In this document: in pieces, positions 1 to 8,224 of the stretch | How positions within the stretch are numbered: the stretch's first letter is position 1 | Layout: the number at the start of each line of letters is the position of its first letter | Source of the DNA: ZC4RG35 sp040878345 | GTDB lineage: Bacteria; Actinomycetota; Acidimicrobiia; Spongiisociales; ZC4RG35 | Length of the DNA: 64,000 nucleotides | Assembly (NCBI GenBank): GCA_040878345.1 | Contig: JBBDML010000022.1 | Location: 1-64,000 of the forward strand | Reading direction: 5' to 3' | Made by a program: the position numbers and the translations under genes | The notes under the pieces: model-generated | The model's database searches: none | Seen by the model: the letters and a program-made list of their open reading frames with translations, nothing else | Told to the model about the DNA's origin: nothing

Positions 1-2358
1 GCCACCTCGGTCGTCGCGGCCGCGACGGTTCCCGCCGTCACGGACTGCACCGACACGGCTCCGGTTGTCGCGCCCACCACGGCTGCTGCCCCGGTCGCCA
101 CCGCGGTCTCCGCCCCGCCCGCCCCGGTCGCGATCGCGATCCCGGTCACGGCCGCGATCACCGCCAGATCGCGGCGGTGCCGACTCGGGGTCAGGGAGTG
201 TTGCCCCCTCGAGTGGCTCGATGAGCTCGAGGCTGACCTTGCCCCTCTCGAGATCGCGCACCCTCACCTTGAGGACATCGCCATCTGAGAGGTAGTCCTC
301 GACGCGCTCGACACGCTTGGAGCCATCGAGGCGGGAGATGTGGAGCAGGCCATCGCGTCCGGGGAGGATGTTGACGAAGGCGCCGAACTTGGTGATGCTC
401 ACCACCTTGCCCTCGTAGACCGTGCCGATCTCGACCTCCGGTGGGAAGGCGATCTGCATCACACGCTCCTTCGCCGCCGCCAGAGCCGAAGCCTCGTTGG
501 AGGCGATACGAACGATGCCCTTGCCATCGGCCTCCTCGATCTCGATGCTGGCGCCGGTGACCTCCTCGAGCTCGCGGATCACGGCTCCCTTGGGACCGAT
601 GACCTCACCGATCTTGTCCTTGGGGATCTCCACCGACTCGATCCGTGGCGCCCACTTGTTCATCTCGGCGCGAGGCTCGGAGATGACCTGGTTCATGGCC
701 TCGAGGACCTTGAGCCGGGCGTCTTTGGCCTGGCTCAGGGCCCCCTTGAGCACCTCGGAGGGCAGACCCTGGATCTTGGTGTCCATCTGGAGTGCGGTGA
801 TCACGTCGGCGGTGCCGGCCACCTTGAAGTCCATGTCACCCAGTGCGTCCTCGGCCCCGAGGATGTCGGTGAGGGTCACGTACTTGTCGTCCTGATGGAT
901 CAGACCCATGGCGATCCCGGCCACGGCGGCCGAGATCGGGACGCCTGCATCCATCATGGAGAGGCTGGAGGCACACACCGAGGCCATCGAGGTCGAGCCG
1001 TTGGACGACAGGACCTCGGAGACCAGGCGAAGGGCGTATGGGAACTCGTCCTGGGTGGGAACCACCGGGAGCAACGCTTTCTCGGCAAGCGCCCCATGAC
1101 CGATCTCGCGTCGCTTCGGGCCACGCATGAACCCGGCCTCGCCGGTGGAGAACGGTGGGAAGTTGTAATGGTGCATGTAGCGCTTCGAGTCCTCGATGGC
1201 GAGGGTGTCGAGCATCTGCTCCATCTTGAGCATCCCGAGGGTGGTGACGTTGAGCACCTGGGTCTCGCCACGTTGGAAGAGGCCTGAGCCGTGCGTGCGC
1301 TCGATCACCCCCACCTCTACGGTCAGAGGGCGGATGTCGGTGGCACCGCGGCCGTCGAGCCGCAACCCGTCCTCGACCACACGCTGGCGGGCCATCTTCT
1401 TGAGCACCGACTTGAAAGCCCTCTTGGCCATGGTCAAGCCGGCCAGATCGTCCTCGGCCAGAGCCAGTTCGGCGATAACAGCCGCCTGCGCCTCGGTCTC
1501 GGCCTCCAATCGCTCGTACTTACCGGCGATGGTGATGACGGAGGCGATTCGAGGGCTTGCCGCCGCTTCCACCTGGGCATAGATCTCGTCGGTGTAGTCG
1601 AGTGCGTTCTCCCACTCGACATGACGCTTCTCCACCTTGCCCGCCAACTCGACCTGGAGGTCGATCAGGGCCGCGATGTATTGCTTGGACTCCTCGAGCC
1701 CCTGAGCCACCGCGTCTTCGTCGGAAGGGCGGTCGCCCTGGGCGATGAGCCTCAAGCCGTGCTCGGTGGAGCCAGCCTCGACCATGGTGATGTCGATCTC
1801 ACCAGACTCGTTGCGACGTCCGGCGACCACCAGCTCGAACACCGACTCGGCCAGGTCCTTCTCGGTGGGGAACGGGACCCACTCCCCCTTCTTGAGCCCG
1901 AGGCGAACACCACCGATCGGCCCGTCGAATGGGATCGGGCTGATCATGAGGGCGGCAGAGGCACCATTCAGCGCCACCACGTCGAACGGGTTCTCCTGGT
2001 CTACCGCGAGTGAGGTCACCACCACGTGGGTCTCGTGCCGATATCCGTCTGCGAACGACGGGCGCAGAGGCCTGTCGATGAGACGGCAGGTGAGGATGGC
2101 CTGCTCGGAGGGGCGTCCCTCCCGACGGAAAAAGGACCCGGGGATCTTGCCCACCGAGTACATCCGCTCCTCGAAGTCGACGGTGAGGGGGAAGAAATCG
2201 ACACCCTCCCGCATCGATCGGGCGGCGGTTGCTGTCACCAGCATCTCAGTCCCGCCCAGTTTTGCTACCACGGCCCCATCGGCCTGGCCGGCGAGCTTTC
2301 CGGTGCTGAGTGTCAGCTCCTTGTCGCCTATCAGTGCGCGAACTATGATTTCGGGCAC
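1..2358 (-). CDS. pnp: Polyribonucleotide nucleotidyltransferase (PNPase), 3' end beyond window
   Basis: Phosphorolytic 3'-5' exoribonuclease of RNA turnover. 786 codons are visible and the frame is still open at base 1. In order: first RNase PH domain (REGVDFFPLTVDFEERMYSVGKIPG), helical linker, second RNase PH domain (about 330-540), KH domain (KDKIGEVIGPKGAVIREL, about 575-600) and S1 domain (GKVVSITKFGAFVNILPGRDGLLHIS, about 643-680). After about residue 715 comes a tail built almost only of Arg, Gly, Asp and Ser (RSGGDRGRDRDRDRDRGGRGG and on). The GTG start at 2356-2358 is chosen because AAGGAG lies 5 nt upstream; the ATG one base away runs into a stop after five codons. It follows rpsO, the classic rpsO-pnp pair. 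Confidence 0.97.
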   Translation of the reverse strand, partial: MPEIIVRALIGDKELTLSTGKLAGQADGAVVAKLGGTEMLVTATAARSMREGVDFFPLTVDFEERMYSVGKIPGSFFRREGRPSEQAILTCRLIDRPLRPSFADGYRHETHVVVTSLAVDQENPFDVVALNGASAALMISPIPFDGPIGGVRLGLKKGEWVPFPTEKDLAESVFELVVAGRRNESGEIDITMVEAGSTEHGLRLIAQGDRPSDEDAVAQGLEESKQYIAALIDLQVELAGKVEKRHVEWENALDYTDEIYAQVEAAASPRIASVITIAGKYERLEAETEAQAAVIAELALAEDDLAGLTMAKRAFKSVLKKMARQRVVEDGLRLDGRGATDIRPLTVEVGVIERTHGSGLFQRGETQVLNVTTLGMLKMEQMLDTLAIEDSKRYMHHYNFPPFSTGEAGFMRGPKRREIGHGALAEKALLPVVPTQDEFPYALRLVSEVLSSNGSTSMASVCASSLSMMDAGVPISAAVAGIAMGLIHQDDKYVTLTDILGAEDALGDMDFKVAGTADVITALQMDTKIQGLPSEVLKGALSQAKDARLKVLEAMNQVISEPRAEMNKWAPRIESVEIPKDKIGEVIGPKGAVIRELEEVTGASIEIEEADGKGIVRIASNEASALAAAKERVMQIAFPPEVEIGTVYEGKVVSITKFGAFVNILPGRDGLLHISRLDGSKRVERVEDYLSDGDVLKVRVRDLERGKVSLELIEPLEGATLPDPESAPPRSGGDRGRDRDRDRDRGGRGGDRGGDRGSSRGGRDNRSRVGAVRDGGNRRGRDDRGG

Positions 2359-2482
2359 ATTTGCTCCTTGTCTGTTGGAGCCGCGCCTGTTGGCAGTAGT
2401 CATGCCTCCGGTTGGGAAGGCATCGCCACTGTCAACCGACTTGGCTCTATGTCTGTGAGGGACCGGTGGCCCCTCTTGTCTG

Positions 2483-2530
2483 ATGGGGACCTTGCCCCAT
2501 GTGTGCACGAGGGGCAAAAAGCCCCACGTG
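2483..2530 (-). other. Twin stem-loops in the rpsO-pnp spacer
   Basis: Two consecutive inverted repeats are seen: ATGGGG/CCCCAT (2483-2488 and 2495-2500, 6-nt loop), and CACG-A-GGGGC/GCCCC-A-CGTG (2506-2515 and 2521-2530, 5-nt A/T loop). Neither is followed by a U-run on the minus strand, so a simple intrinsic terminator is unlikely. In E. coli the rpsO-pnp spacer carries hairpins cut by RNase III, and PNPase autoregulates there. An equivalent processing site here is inference. Confidence 0.55.
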
Positions 2531-2539
2531 AATCCTGTC

Positions 2540-2797
2540 TTAGCGCCGCAGCCCGAGCTTGGCGATGAGTGCCCTGTACCGCTCGACGTCCTGACGTCGG
2601 AGGTAATCGAGGAGCCTGCGCCGCTTGCCCACCATGAGCAGGAGCCCACGTCTGCTGTGGTGGTCGTGCCCGTGGTCGCGGAGATGCTCGGTGAGGTGGT
2701 TGATCCGCTCGGTGATGAGGGCGACCTGAACCTCGGGAGAACCGGTGTCGCTCTCGTGGGTGCCGAACTCGGCGACGATGTCAGTTGTGGTCTTCAT
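2540..2797 (-). CDS. rpsO: 30S ribosomal protein S15
   Basis: Small-subunit protein that binds the central domain of 16S rRNA and bridges to the large subunit. 85 residues, a normal length, with the family core TGSPEVQVALITERINHLTEHL and the basic C-terminal helix (GLLLMVGKRRRLLDYLRRQDVERYRALIAKLGLRR). The start MKTTTDIVAEFG is slightly shorter than the usual first helix. It lies between ribF and pnp, all on the minus strand. A TAGAGT hexamer at 2838-2843 on the same strand could be its -10 element, but no good -35 is seen. Confidence 0.97.
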   Translation of the reverse strand: MKTTTDIVAEFGTHESDTGSPEVQVALITERINHLTEHLRDHGHDHHSRRGLLLMVGKRRRLLDYLRRQDVERYRALIAKLGLRR

Positions 2798-2861
2798 TGC
2801 CCGTGAAACATGAGAGATTGTGGGGAATCCGGGTGAACTCTAACACTGTCGGTGATTCAAC

Positions 2862-3776
2862 TCATATTCGATCGAGGAGGGCCCGGGTCTCAGCGACGTC
2901 GAGCGCCATCTGGGCCACCAGATCGTCGACACCGTCGAATCTGGCCTCGGGCCTGAGATAGTGGGCCAATTCAACGCTGATCACCTCGCCATACATCTCG
3001 GCCTCGAAGTCAAGGATATGAGCCTCGACGAGGAGTCGGCCTCCACCGAAGGTGGGCCGCACCCCGACGTTGACCGCGGCGGCGAACCTGCTTTCCCCGA
3101 CCGTGGCATGGCCGGCATAGACCCCGGACGCCGGTAACACTTTCCGGGCCGGCGGATCGAGATTCGCCGTCGGGTACCCGAGGAGCCGCCCACGTCTATC
3201 GCCGGGCACCACTACGCCCGTCACCCGGAAGGTCGACCCCAGGTCTCGGGCCGCCTCCGCCACTCGTCCCTCCTCGATGAGGACCCTTATCCGGCTCGAC
3301 GAGACCACGCCCTCCTCGTCTCCGACCAGGGGAACCTCTGTCACCGCGAACCCGATCTCGGTCCCCAGTGAGGCGAGAAGGCCGGTGTCACCTCCGCGAT
3401 CCTTCCCAAACCTGAAGTCGGGGCCGGTCACGATCTGGCCGATGTCGAGGGCTTCCACCAACACCTCGTAGACGAAACGCTCGGCTGACAGCTCCTTGAT
3501 GTGGGTGAGATCGAGGACCCCCACCTGGTCGATGCCGAGGCCTTCGAGGAGGTCGAGCCGCTCGTCGATGGTGGTGATCAACCGGGGGTGGGTGCCCGGC
3601 CGGAGCACTTCGACGGGGTGCGGTTCGAAGGTGAGAACGGTCCGCAGGAGTGACGGGTCGAGATGGCGGATCAGGGCCCGATGGCCCTCGTGGACGCCGT
3701 CGAGCACTCCTACGGTCACTGAGGTGGGACCCGCCGACGTGGCCCAGCGATCAGGGTGACCGGTCCAGACCTTCAC
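2862..3776 (-). CDS. ribF: Bifunctional riboflavin kinase / FAD synthetase RibF
   Basis: Converts riboflavin to FMN and FMN to FAD. 304 residues, normal for the family. The N-terminal adenylyltransferase domain carries the nucleotide-binding motif as GVLDGVHEGHRALI (the usual Phe of GxFDGVHxGH is Leu). The C-terminal kinase domain has GRLLGYPTANLDP, GVYAGHATVG and NVGVRPTFGGG. The start is GTG at 3774-3776, inside a GTGA overlap with the truB stop. An in-frame upstream extension inside truB shows no family similarity and is rejected. The truB-ribF order is the usual one. Confidence 0.95.
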   Translation of the reverse strand: MKVWTGHPDRWATSAGPTSVTVGVLDGVHEGHRALIRHLDPSLLRTVLTFEPHPVEVLRPGTHPRLITTIDERLDLLEGLGIDQVGVLDLTHIKELSAERFVYEVLVEALDIGQIVTGPDFRFGKDRGGDTGLLASLGTEIGFAVTEVPLVGDEEGVVSSSRIRVLIEEGRVAEAARDLGSTFRVTGVVVPGDRRGRLLGYPTANLDPPARKVLPASGVYAGHATVGESRFAAAVNVGVRPTFGGGRLLVEAHILDFEAEMYGEVISVELAHYLRPEARFDGVDDLVAQMALDVAETRALLDRI

Positions 3777-4645
3777 GGGAGTACCACCTCGGGGGTGGCC
3801 CACTCTCCTGAGCGCCGGTACACGGCGAGGAGCTCGCCGTGTTGATCGGTGACCCGATAAGGGCCTTTGGTCTGGCATTCCAGCACCTCGCCGGCAACGA
3901 ACCGCATCCCGTGTCTCACCCCCGCCTCCGTCTCTGGACCCACGGCCACCGTGGGCAGGTCACGCAGGGCCTCCGAGGGTGTGAGCAGATGGCTCTCCCA
4001 TTCCCCCAGGTCGTCGATCCCGATCGCCTCCTCGACGCTCAGCGAACCGATCCTCAACCGACGCAAGACCGTGAGATGGGCAGGGCCCCCGAGGACCGAA
4101 GCGATGTCATCGGCGAGTGAGCGCACGTATGTTCCCTTCCCGCAGACCACCCGGAACTCCACTTCGGGATAGGGCCCGGTGCCCACTGACGTCACCTCCA
4201 GCTCATGGATGGTGACCGGCCGGGCGGCTCGGTCGATCACCTCGCCGCTCCGGGCGAGCTCGTAGAGCCTTCGCCCCTCGTGCTTGACGGCCGACACCAT
4301 CGGAGGTACCTGGAGGATCTCCCCGGTGAACCGGGGCAGGACGGCCTGGAGGTCGGAGGGCTCGAAGCTCATCTCGACTCTGGAGAGAATCGCCCCGTCG
4401 GCGTCGAGGGTGTCGGTGGCCACCCCGAACAGCGCGGTCGCCACATATTCCTTCGGCTGGTCCTGGATGAACCTGATGAGGCGGGTCACCTTGCCGATTC
4501 CCACCACCATCGCCCCGGTGGCCATCGGGTCGAGAGTCCCGGCGTGGCCGACCTTCTTGACCCCGGTGGCCTTCTTGACCCGGGCCACCAGCTGGTTGGA
4601 GCTGATCCCCGATGGCTTGTCGACGACGAGGAAGCCCCTGGTCAT
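3773..4645 (-). CDS. truB: tRNA pseudouridine(55) synthase TruB
   Basis: Makes pseudouridine 55 in the T-loop of tRNAs. 290 residues. The catalytic Asp is in VGHAGTLDPMATG (Asp39). N-terminal motif MTRGFLVVDKPSGISSN and the later CGKGTYVRSLADDIASVLGG are typical. The C-terminal region (GVRHGMRFVAGEVLEC...GELLAVYRR) resembles the small PUA-like end of bacterial TruB. The start ATG overlaps the nrnA stop by 4 nt (ATGA), and its own stop overlaps the ribF start, so translational coupling is likely through the whole rbfA-nrnA-truB-ribF set. Confidence 0.97.
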   Translation of the reverse strand: MTRGFLVVDKPSGISSNQLVARVKKATGVKKVGHAGTLDPMATGAMVVGIGKVTRLIRFIQDQPKEYVATALFGVATDTLDADGAILSRVEMSFEPSDLQAVLPRFTGEILQVPPMVSAVKHEGRRLYELARSGEVIDRAARPVTIHELEVTSVGTGPYPEVEFRVVCGKGTYVRSLADDIASVLGGPAHLTVLRRLRIGSLSVEEAIGIDDLGEWESHLLTPSEALRDLPTVAVGPETEAGVRHGMRFVAGEVLECQTKGPYRVTDQHGELLAVYRRSGEWATPEVVLP

Positions 4646-5613
4646 CGATAGTCCCCCACCATCGAGATCACCTTGTCGATAACCTCGTCGGGAGCCCCCT
4701 CGACGGTGAAACCGGCGGCGAGGCGATGACCGCCCCCGCCCAGTGCCGCCGCCAGGGAGCCGACGTCGGTCTGCCCCCGCGACCGCATCGAGACCTTGAC
4801 CCGGCCGTCGTCGTGGGCCTTGGCCAGGATCGCCACATCGGCCTCGACCGCCAACCTGAGGGTGTCGACCAGGTTGTCTATGTCACCCCAGTCGATCCCG
4901 GCAGCGCTCAGGTCGGCCTGGGTGATCACCGTCGCCACCACCCCGGCCGTGGTGTCGAGCCGGGCACGGGTCAGGGCCACCCCCGAGGCCTTGAGATACC
5001 CGAAAGGCACTTCCTCATAGACATGGCGGGAGATGTCGGGTGGTCTGGCGCCGGCAGCGATCAGTTCGGCTGCCACTCTCATCGTCTCCGGTGAGGTGTT
5101 GGAGTACTGGAACCGGCCGGTGTCGGTGATCAAAGCGGTGAGGAGGCACTGTGCGACCTGCTCGGTGATGGGCCAGCCCATCTCGGCCAGGAGGTGGTAC
5201 ACGATCTGACCGGTGGCCGCTGAGTGCCCGTCGATCACCGCAACGTCCCCGAAACCCTCGTTGGTGATGTGATGGTCGATCACCACCAAGGTGCCGGCGC
5301 GCGATGCGCTCGAGCCCAGCTCACCCAGCCTCTCGACGGACCCGGCATCGAAGACCACCATCACCGACGGTGTCTCGGGGAACTCCTGGGGCGGCACCAG
5401 GAGCTCCTGACCGGGTAGAAAGTCGAGCGACCCGGGGAGTGAGAACGGTGTCCCGAAGCTGGCCACCACCTCCTTGCCGGCGGTCACTGCCGCCTGGCCC
5501 AGGCCCAGCATCGAGCCCAATGCGTCCCCATCGGGGCCCACGTGACAGGCCAGGGCGAGGGTGTCCGCTTCTGCGATGACATGGGCCGCCCGCGCGAGGT
5601 TGTCGATGCTCAC
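4642..5613 (-). CDS. nrnA: DHH-family phosphoesterase, NrnA-like oligoribonuclease/pAp phosphatase
   Basis: Predicted Mn-dependent phosphoesterase that degrades nanoRNAs and may dephosphorylate pAp; actinobacterial members can also cleave cyclic dinucleotides. 323 residues. DHH domain motifs: CHVGPDGDALGSMLGL (PDGD at about 27-30) and VVIDHHITNEGFGD (DHH 113-115). The C-terminal DHHA1 domain has AALGGGGHRLAAGF near residue 295. The start is GTG at 5611-5613 in a GTGA overlap with rbfA. Position between rbfA and truB is the common one. The exact substrate cannot be told from sequence. Confidence 0.9.
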   Translation of the reverse strand: MSIDNLARAAHVIAEADTLALACHVGPDGDALGSMLGLGQAAVTAGKEVVASFGTPFSLPGSLDFLPGQELLVPPQEFPETPSVMVVFDAGSVERLGELGSSASRAGTLVVIDHHITNEGFGDVAVIDGHSAATGQIVYHLLAEMGWPITEQVAQCLLTALITDTGRFQYSNTSPETMRVAAELIAAGARPPDISRHVYEEVPFGYLKASGVALTRARLDTTAGVVATVITQADLSAAGIDWGDIDNLVDTLRLAVEADVAILAKAHDDGRVKVSMRSRGQTDVGSLAAALGGGGHRLAAGFTVEGAPDEVIDKVISMVGDYR

Positions 5614-5954
5614 TCTTCCTCGTCCCTCGGCAGCTCTCGCAGGATGGTCTCGATCCGATTGCCGCTGACCACTCCCGGGTCGACTCTGAACTCGAGCGCA
5701 GGGGTGTACTTCATCCGCACCTGGCTGCCCACCGCCGACTGGAGGCGATTGGTGGCACGCCGGAGGGCCTCTAGGGCGGGCTGGTGGTTGGAGGGCCCCA
5801 GCACGTCGAAATAAACCACGGCGTGACGGAGGTCCGGCGAAGTGTCGACGCCGGTCACGGTGACCAATTCCAACCGGCTGTCGGTGAGCCGCTCGACCTC
5901 CTCGGCGAGCACATGGTGGATGATCGAGTTGACCCGCAGCATCCGCTCATTCAC
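5610..5954 (-). CDS. rbfA: 30S ribosome-binding factor RbfA
   Basis: Late 30S maturation factor. 114 residues with the KH-like fold sequence MNERMLRVNSIIHHVLAEEVERLTD, then LVTVTGVDTSPDLRHAVVYFDVLG, then RLQSAVGSQVRMKYTPALEFRVD. The usual IxkiL tail ends in the acidic PRDEEE. The ATG overlaps the stop of the ylxP gene by 4 nt and the stop overlaps nrnA, continuing the coupled chain from infB. Confidence 0.95.
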   Translation of the reverse strand: MNERMLRVNSIIHHVLAEEVERLTDSRLELVTVTGVDTSPDLRHAVVYFDVLGPSNHQPALEALRRATNRLQSAVGSQVRMKYTPALEFRVDPGVVSGNRIETILRELPRDEEE

Positions 5955-6244
5955 TCCGGTTCCTCCAGCTCGACCAGGAGCACTTCGATGACTTCGATCT
6001 CCAGGCAGGAGTCAAGGTAGCGACGGAGCCTCGAGACCTGCACCTCGAGGCCGGCCCCGTCGCGGGCCACCACCGCGATCCCAATCGAGGCCCGCTGCCA
6101 ATCGTCTTGATGGCCAACTTCGGCGACGCTGTATGAGCCGAGTCGCTTGATCCCCTCGACAACGGGGCGGAGAACGCCTCGTTTGGATTTGAGAGACTGC
6201 ACGGCAGGGAGATGCAGCTCGACCCTGAGGGCCGCCGCCCGCAT
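5951..6244 (-). CDS. ylxP: DUF503 (YlxP-like) protein
   Basis: 97 residues: MRAAALRVELHLPAVQSLKSKRGVLRPVVEGIKRLGSYSVAEVGHQDDWQRASIGIAVVARDG. This matches the DUF503 family, a small alpha/beta protein that sits between infB and rbfA in many Gram-positive genomes; no reaction is established. The start ATG at 6242-6244 shares one base with the infB stop (TGATG). An upstream in-frame extension inside infB is out of family and rejected. Confidence 0.88.
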   Translation of the reverse strand: MRAAALRVELHLPAVQSLKSKRGVLRPVVEGIKRLGSYSVAEVGHQDDWQRASIGIAVVARDGAGLEVQVSRLRRYLDSCLEIEVIEVLLVELEEPE

Positions 6245-8217
6245 CAGGTGCGCGCCACCTCGCGGATCACGTAGACCTCGATGAGGTCGCCATCCTTGAC
6301 GTCGTTGTAGCTCTCGAGGCCGATCCCGCACTCGAATCCGGATGCCACTTCGCGGACGTCGTCCTTGAACCGCCTGAGGGAGGCGATGACGCCGTCGTGG
6401 ATGATGACCCCGTCCCGGAGCAGTCTGGCCTTTGCCCCCCTCTGGACCACGCCCTCGACAACGTAGCAGCCGGCAACCATCCCGATTCGGGGGACCTTGA
6501 AGGTGGCACGGACCTCGGCTGTGCCCAGCACCTGCTCCAGCTGGTCGGGTGCCAGCTGGCCCACCAGAAGCTGCTCGATCTCGTCGAGTAGCTCGTAGAT
6601 GACCCCATAGGTCCGGATCTCGATACCCGCTTCCTCGGCTGCTCTCCGCGCCTTGGGCTCGGGGCGGACATTGAACCCGACGATCACCGACTCGGTCACC
6701 TCGGCGAGGGTGACGTCGTTCTCGTTGATCCCGCCGACTCCGGTATGGATGATCTGAATCCGCCCGCCTTCCCGCTCGATCTTCCCGATCGAGTCACGCA
6801 AAGCCTCGAGTGACCCCTGTGCATCGGCTTTGACGATCACGTTGAGCATGGCGTCGTCGTTGCGGAGTTGCTCGAGGAGGCCCTGGAGCCGGTCCTTGGC
6901 GCTGGGCGCCCTGTGGGCCTCGGCGCGCATCGTCTCCTGACGCTCGGTGGCGATCCTGCGGGCCTCTCGCTCGCCCTCGGTCACCTCGAAATAGTCACCG
7001 GCAGCCGGGACGTCGTCCCACCCCATGATCTGCACCGGATCGGAGGGCATGGCCTCCTTCACCGTGTCGCCTTGATCGTTGATCAATGCCCGGGCCCGTC
7101 CCGATACGTGGCCGGCGACGAATGAATCCCCTTGATGGAGCGTTCCGCGCTGGATGATGACTGAGGCCACCGGCCCTCTCCCCCGCTCCAGCCGCGCCTC
7201 GACCACCACCCCGGAGGCCATCGCCTTCCGGTTGGCCTTGTAATCGTCGAGCTGGGCGATCAGGTCGATGACTTCGAGAAGCTCCTCGACACCCTCACCG
7301 GTGACCGCCGACACCTCCACACTGGGGACGTCTCCCCCGAGCGCCTCGGTGATCACTTCGTGGTTGGTCAGGTCGGTGCGCACCCGGCTCGGGTCGGCTC
7401 CCGGGACATCCATCTTGTTGATGGCGACGATCAGCTTGACGCCTGCCGCCTTGGCGTGGGAGATGGCCTCGACGGTCTGGGGCATCACCCCGTCGTTGGC
7501 GGCGACCACCAGGACCACGATGTCGGTGATGTTGGCCCCTCGAGCCCTGAGTGCGGTGAAGGCGGCATGCCCGGGGGTGTCGATGAAGGTGATCCGGCGG
7601 CCGCCGACATCCACCTGATATGCGCCGATGTGCTGGGTTATCCCTCCCTGTTCCCCCTCCACCACATTGGCCTTGCGGATGGTGTCGAGGAGGGTGGTCT
7701 TGCCATGATCGACATGTCCCATGACGGTGACCACCGGGGGTCGTGGCTCCAGATCGGCTTCGCTGTCGTCGAACACGGGGCGATCTGCGACGGCGGGCGC
7801 CGGGGGCAGTTCCTCGGTCTCGACGATGAAGCCGAAGCCCTCGGCGATCTCATCGACGAGGCTCGCCGGCATGGGCTGATCGGCGCCGGCCGGAACACCC
7901 TTCATCAGCAGCGCCTTCACCACCTCGCCGACCGGCTGACCCACCGACTCGGCGAATTCGGCGACGCTCGCACCGGCAGGTACCGAGGTTATCTGGACCT
8001 GCGCCGCCACCGGTTCAGGGACAGGCGGAGGAGCTTCTACGATGACAGGCTCGGGCTCCGGCCCGTCGTCAGGAGTGAAGGCGAGACGAAGCAGTTGGAC
8101 CTCCTCGTCGGAGAGGCCCGATGAGGCGGTCTTCAAGTCGATGGCCAGCTCCTCGGCCTGGGTCATGATCTCCTTGGAGTCGATGCCCAGTTCCCGAGCA
8201 AGCTCATAGACCCTCAT
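6244..8217 (-). CDS. infB: Translation initiation factor IF-2
   Basis: GTPase that places fMet-tRNA on the 30S subunit. 657 residues, short for an actinobacterium, where more than 900 is common. The IF2_N module (MRVYELARELGIDSKEIMTQAEEL, 1-50) is followed by only about 60 residues of Pro/Glu-rich linker. The G domain has GHVDHGKTTLLDTIRK (G1), FIDTPGHAAFTALRARG (G3) and AINKMDVPGADP (G4), then domains II-IV. A second IF2_N-like segment (VPAGASVAEFAESVGQPVGEVVKALL) precedes the G domain. It follows nusA by 7 nt. The ylxR and L7Ae-like genes often found between nusA and infB are absent. Confidence 0.97.
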   Translation of the reverse strand: MRVYELARELGIDSKEIMTQAEELAIDLKTASSGLSDEEVQLLRLAFTPDDGPEPEPVIVEAPPPVPEPVAAQVQITSVPAGASVAEFAESVGQPVGEVVKALLMKGVPAGADQPMPASLVDEIAEGFGFIVETEELPPAPAVADRPVFDDSEADLEPRPPVVTVMGHVDHGKTTLLDTIRKANVVEGEQGGITQHIGAYQVDVGGRRITFIDTPGHAAFTALRARGANITDIVVLVVAANDGVMPQTVEAISHAKAAGVKLIVAINKMDVPGADPSRVRTDLTNHEVITEALGGDVPSVEVSAVTGEGVEELLEVIDLIAQLDDYKANRKAMASGVVVEARLERGRGPVASVIIQRGTLHQGDSFVAGHVSGRARALINDQGDTVKEAMPSDPVQIMGWDDVPAAGDYFEVTEGEREARRIATERQETMRAEAHRAPSAKDRLQGLLEQLRNDDAMLNVIVKADAQGSLEALRDSIGKIEREGGRIQIIHTGVGGINENDVTLAEVTESVIVGFNVRPEPKARRAAEEAGIEIRTYGVIYELLDEIEQLLVGQLAPDQLEQVLGTAEVRATFKVPRIGMVAGCYVVEGVVQRGAKARLLRDGVIIHDGVIASLRRFKDDVREVASGFECGIGLESYNDVKDGDLIEVYVIREVART

Positions 8218-8224
8218 TCAGCAA

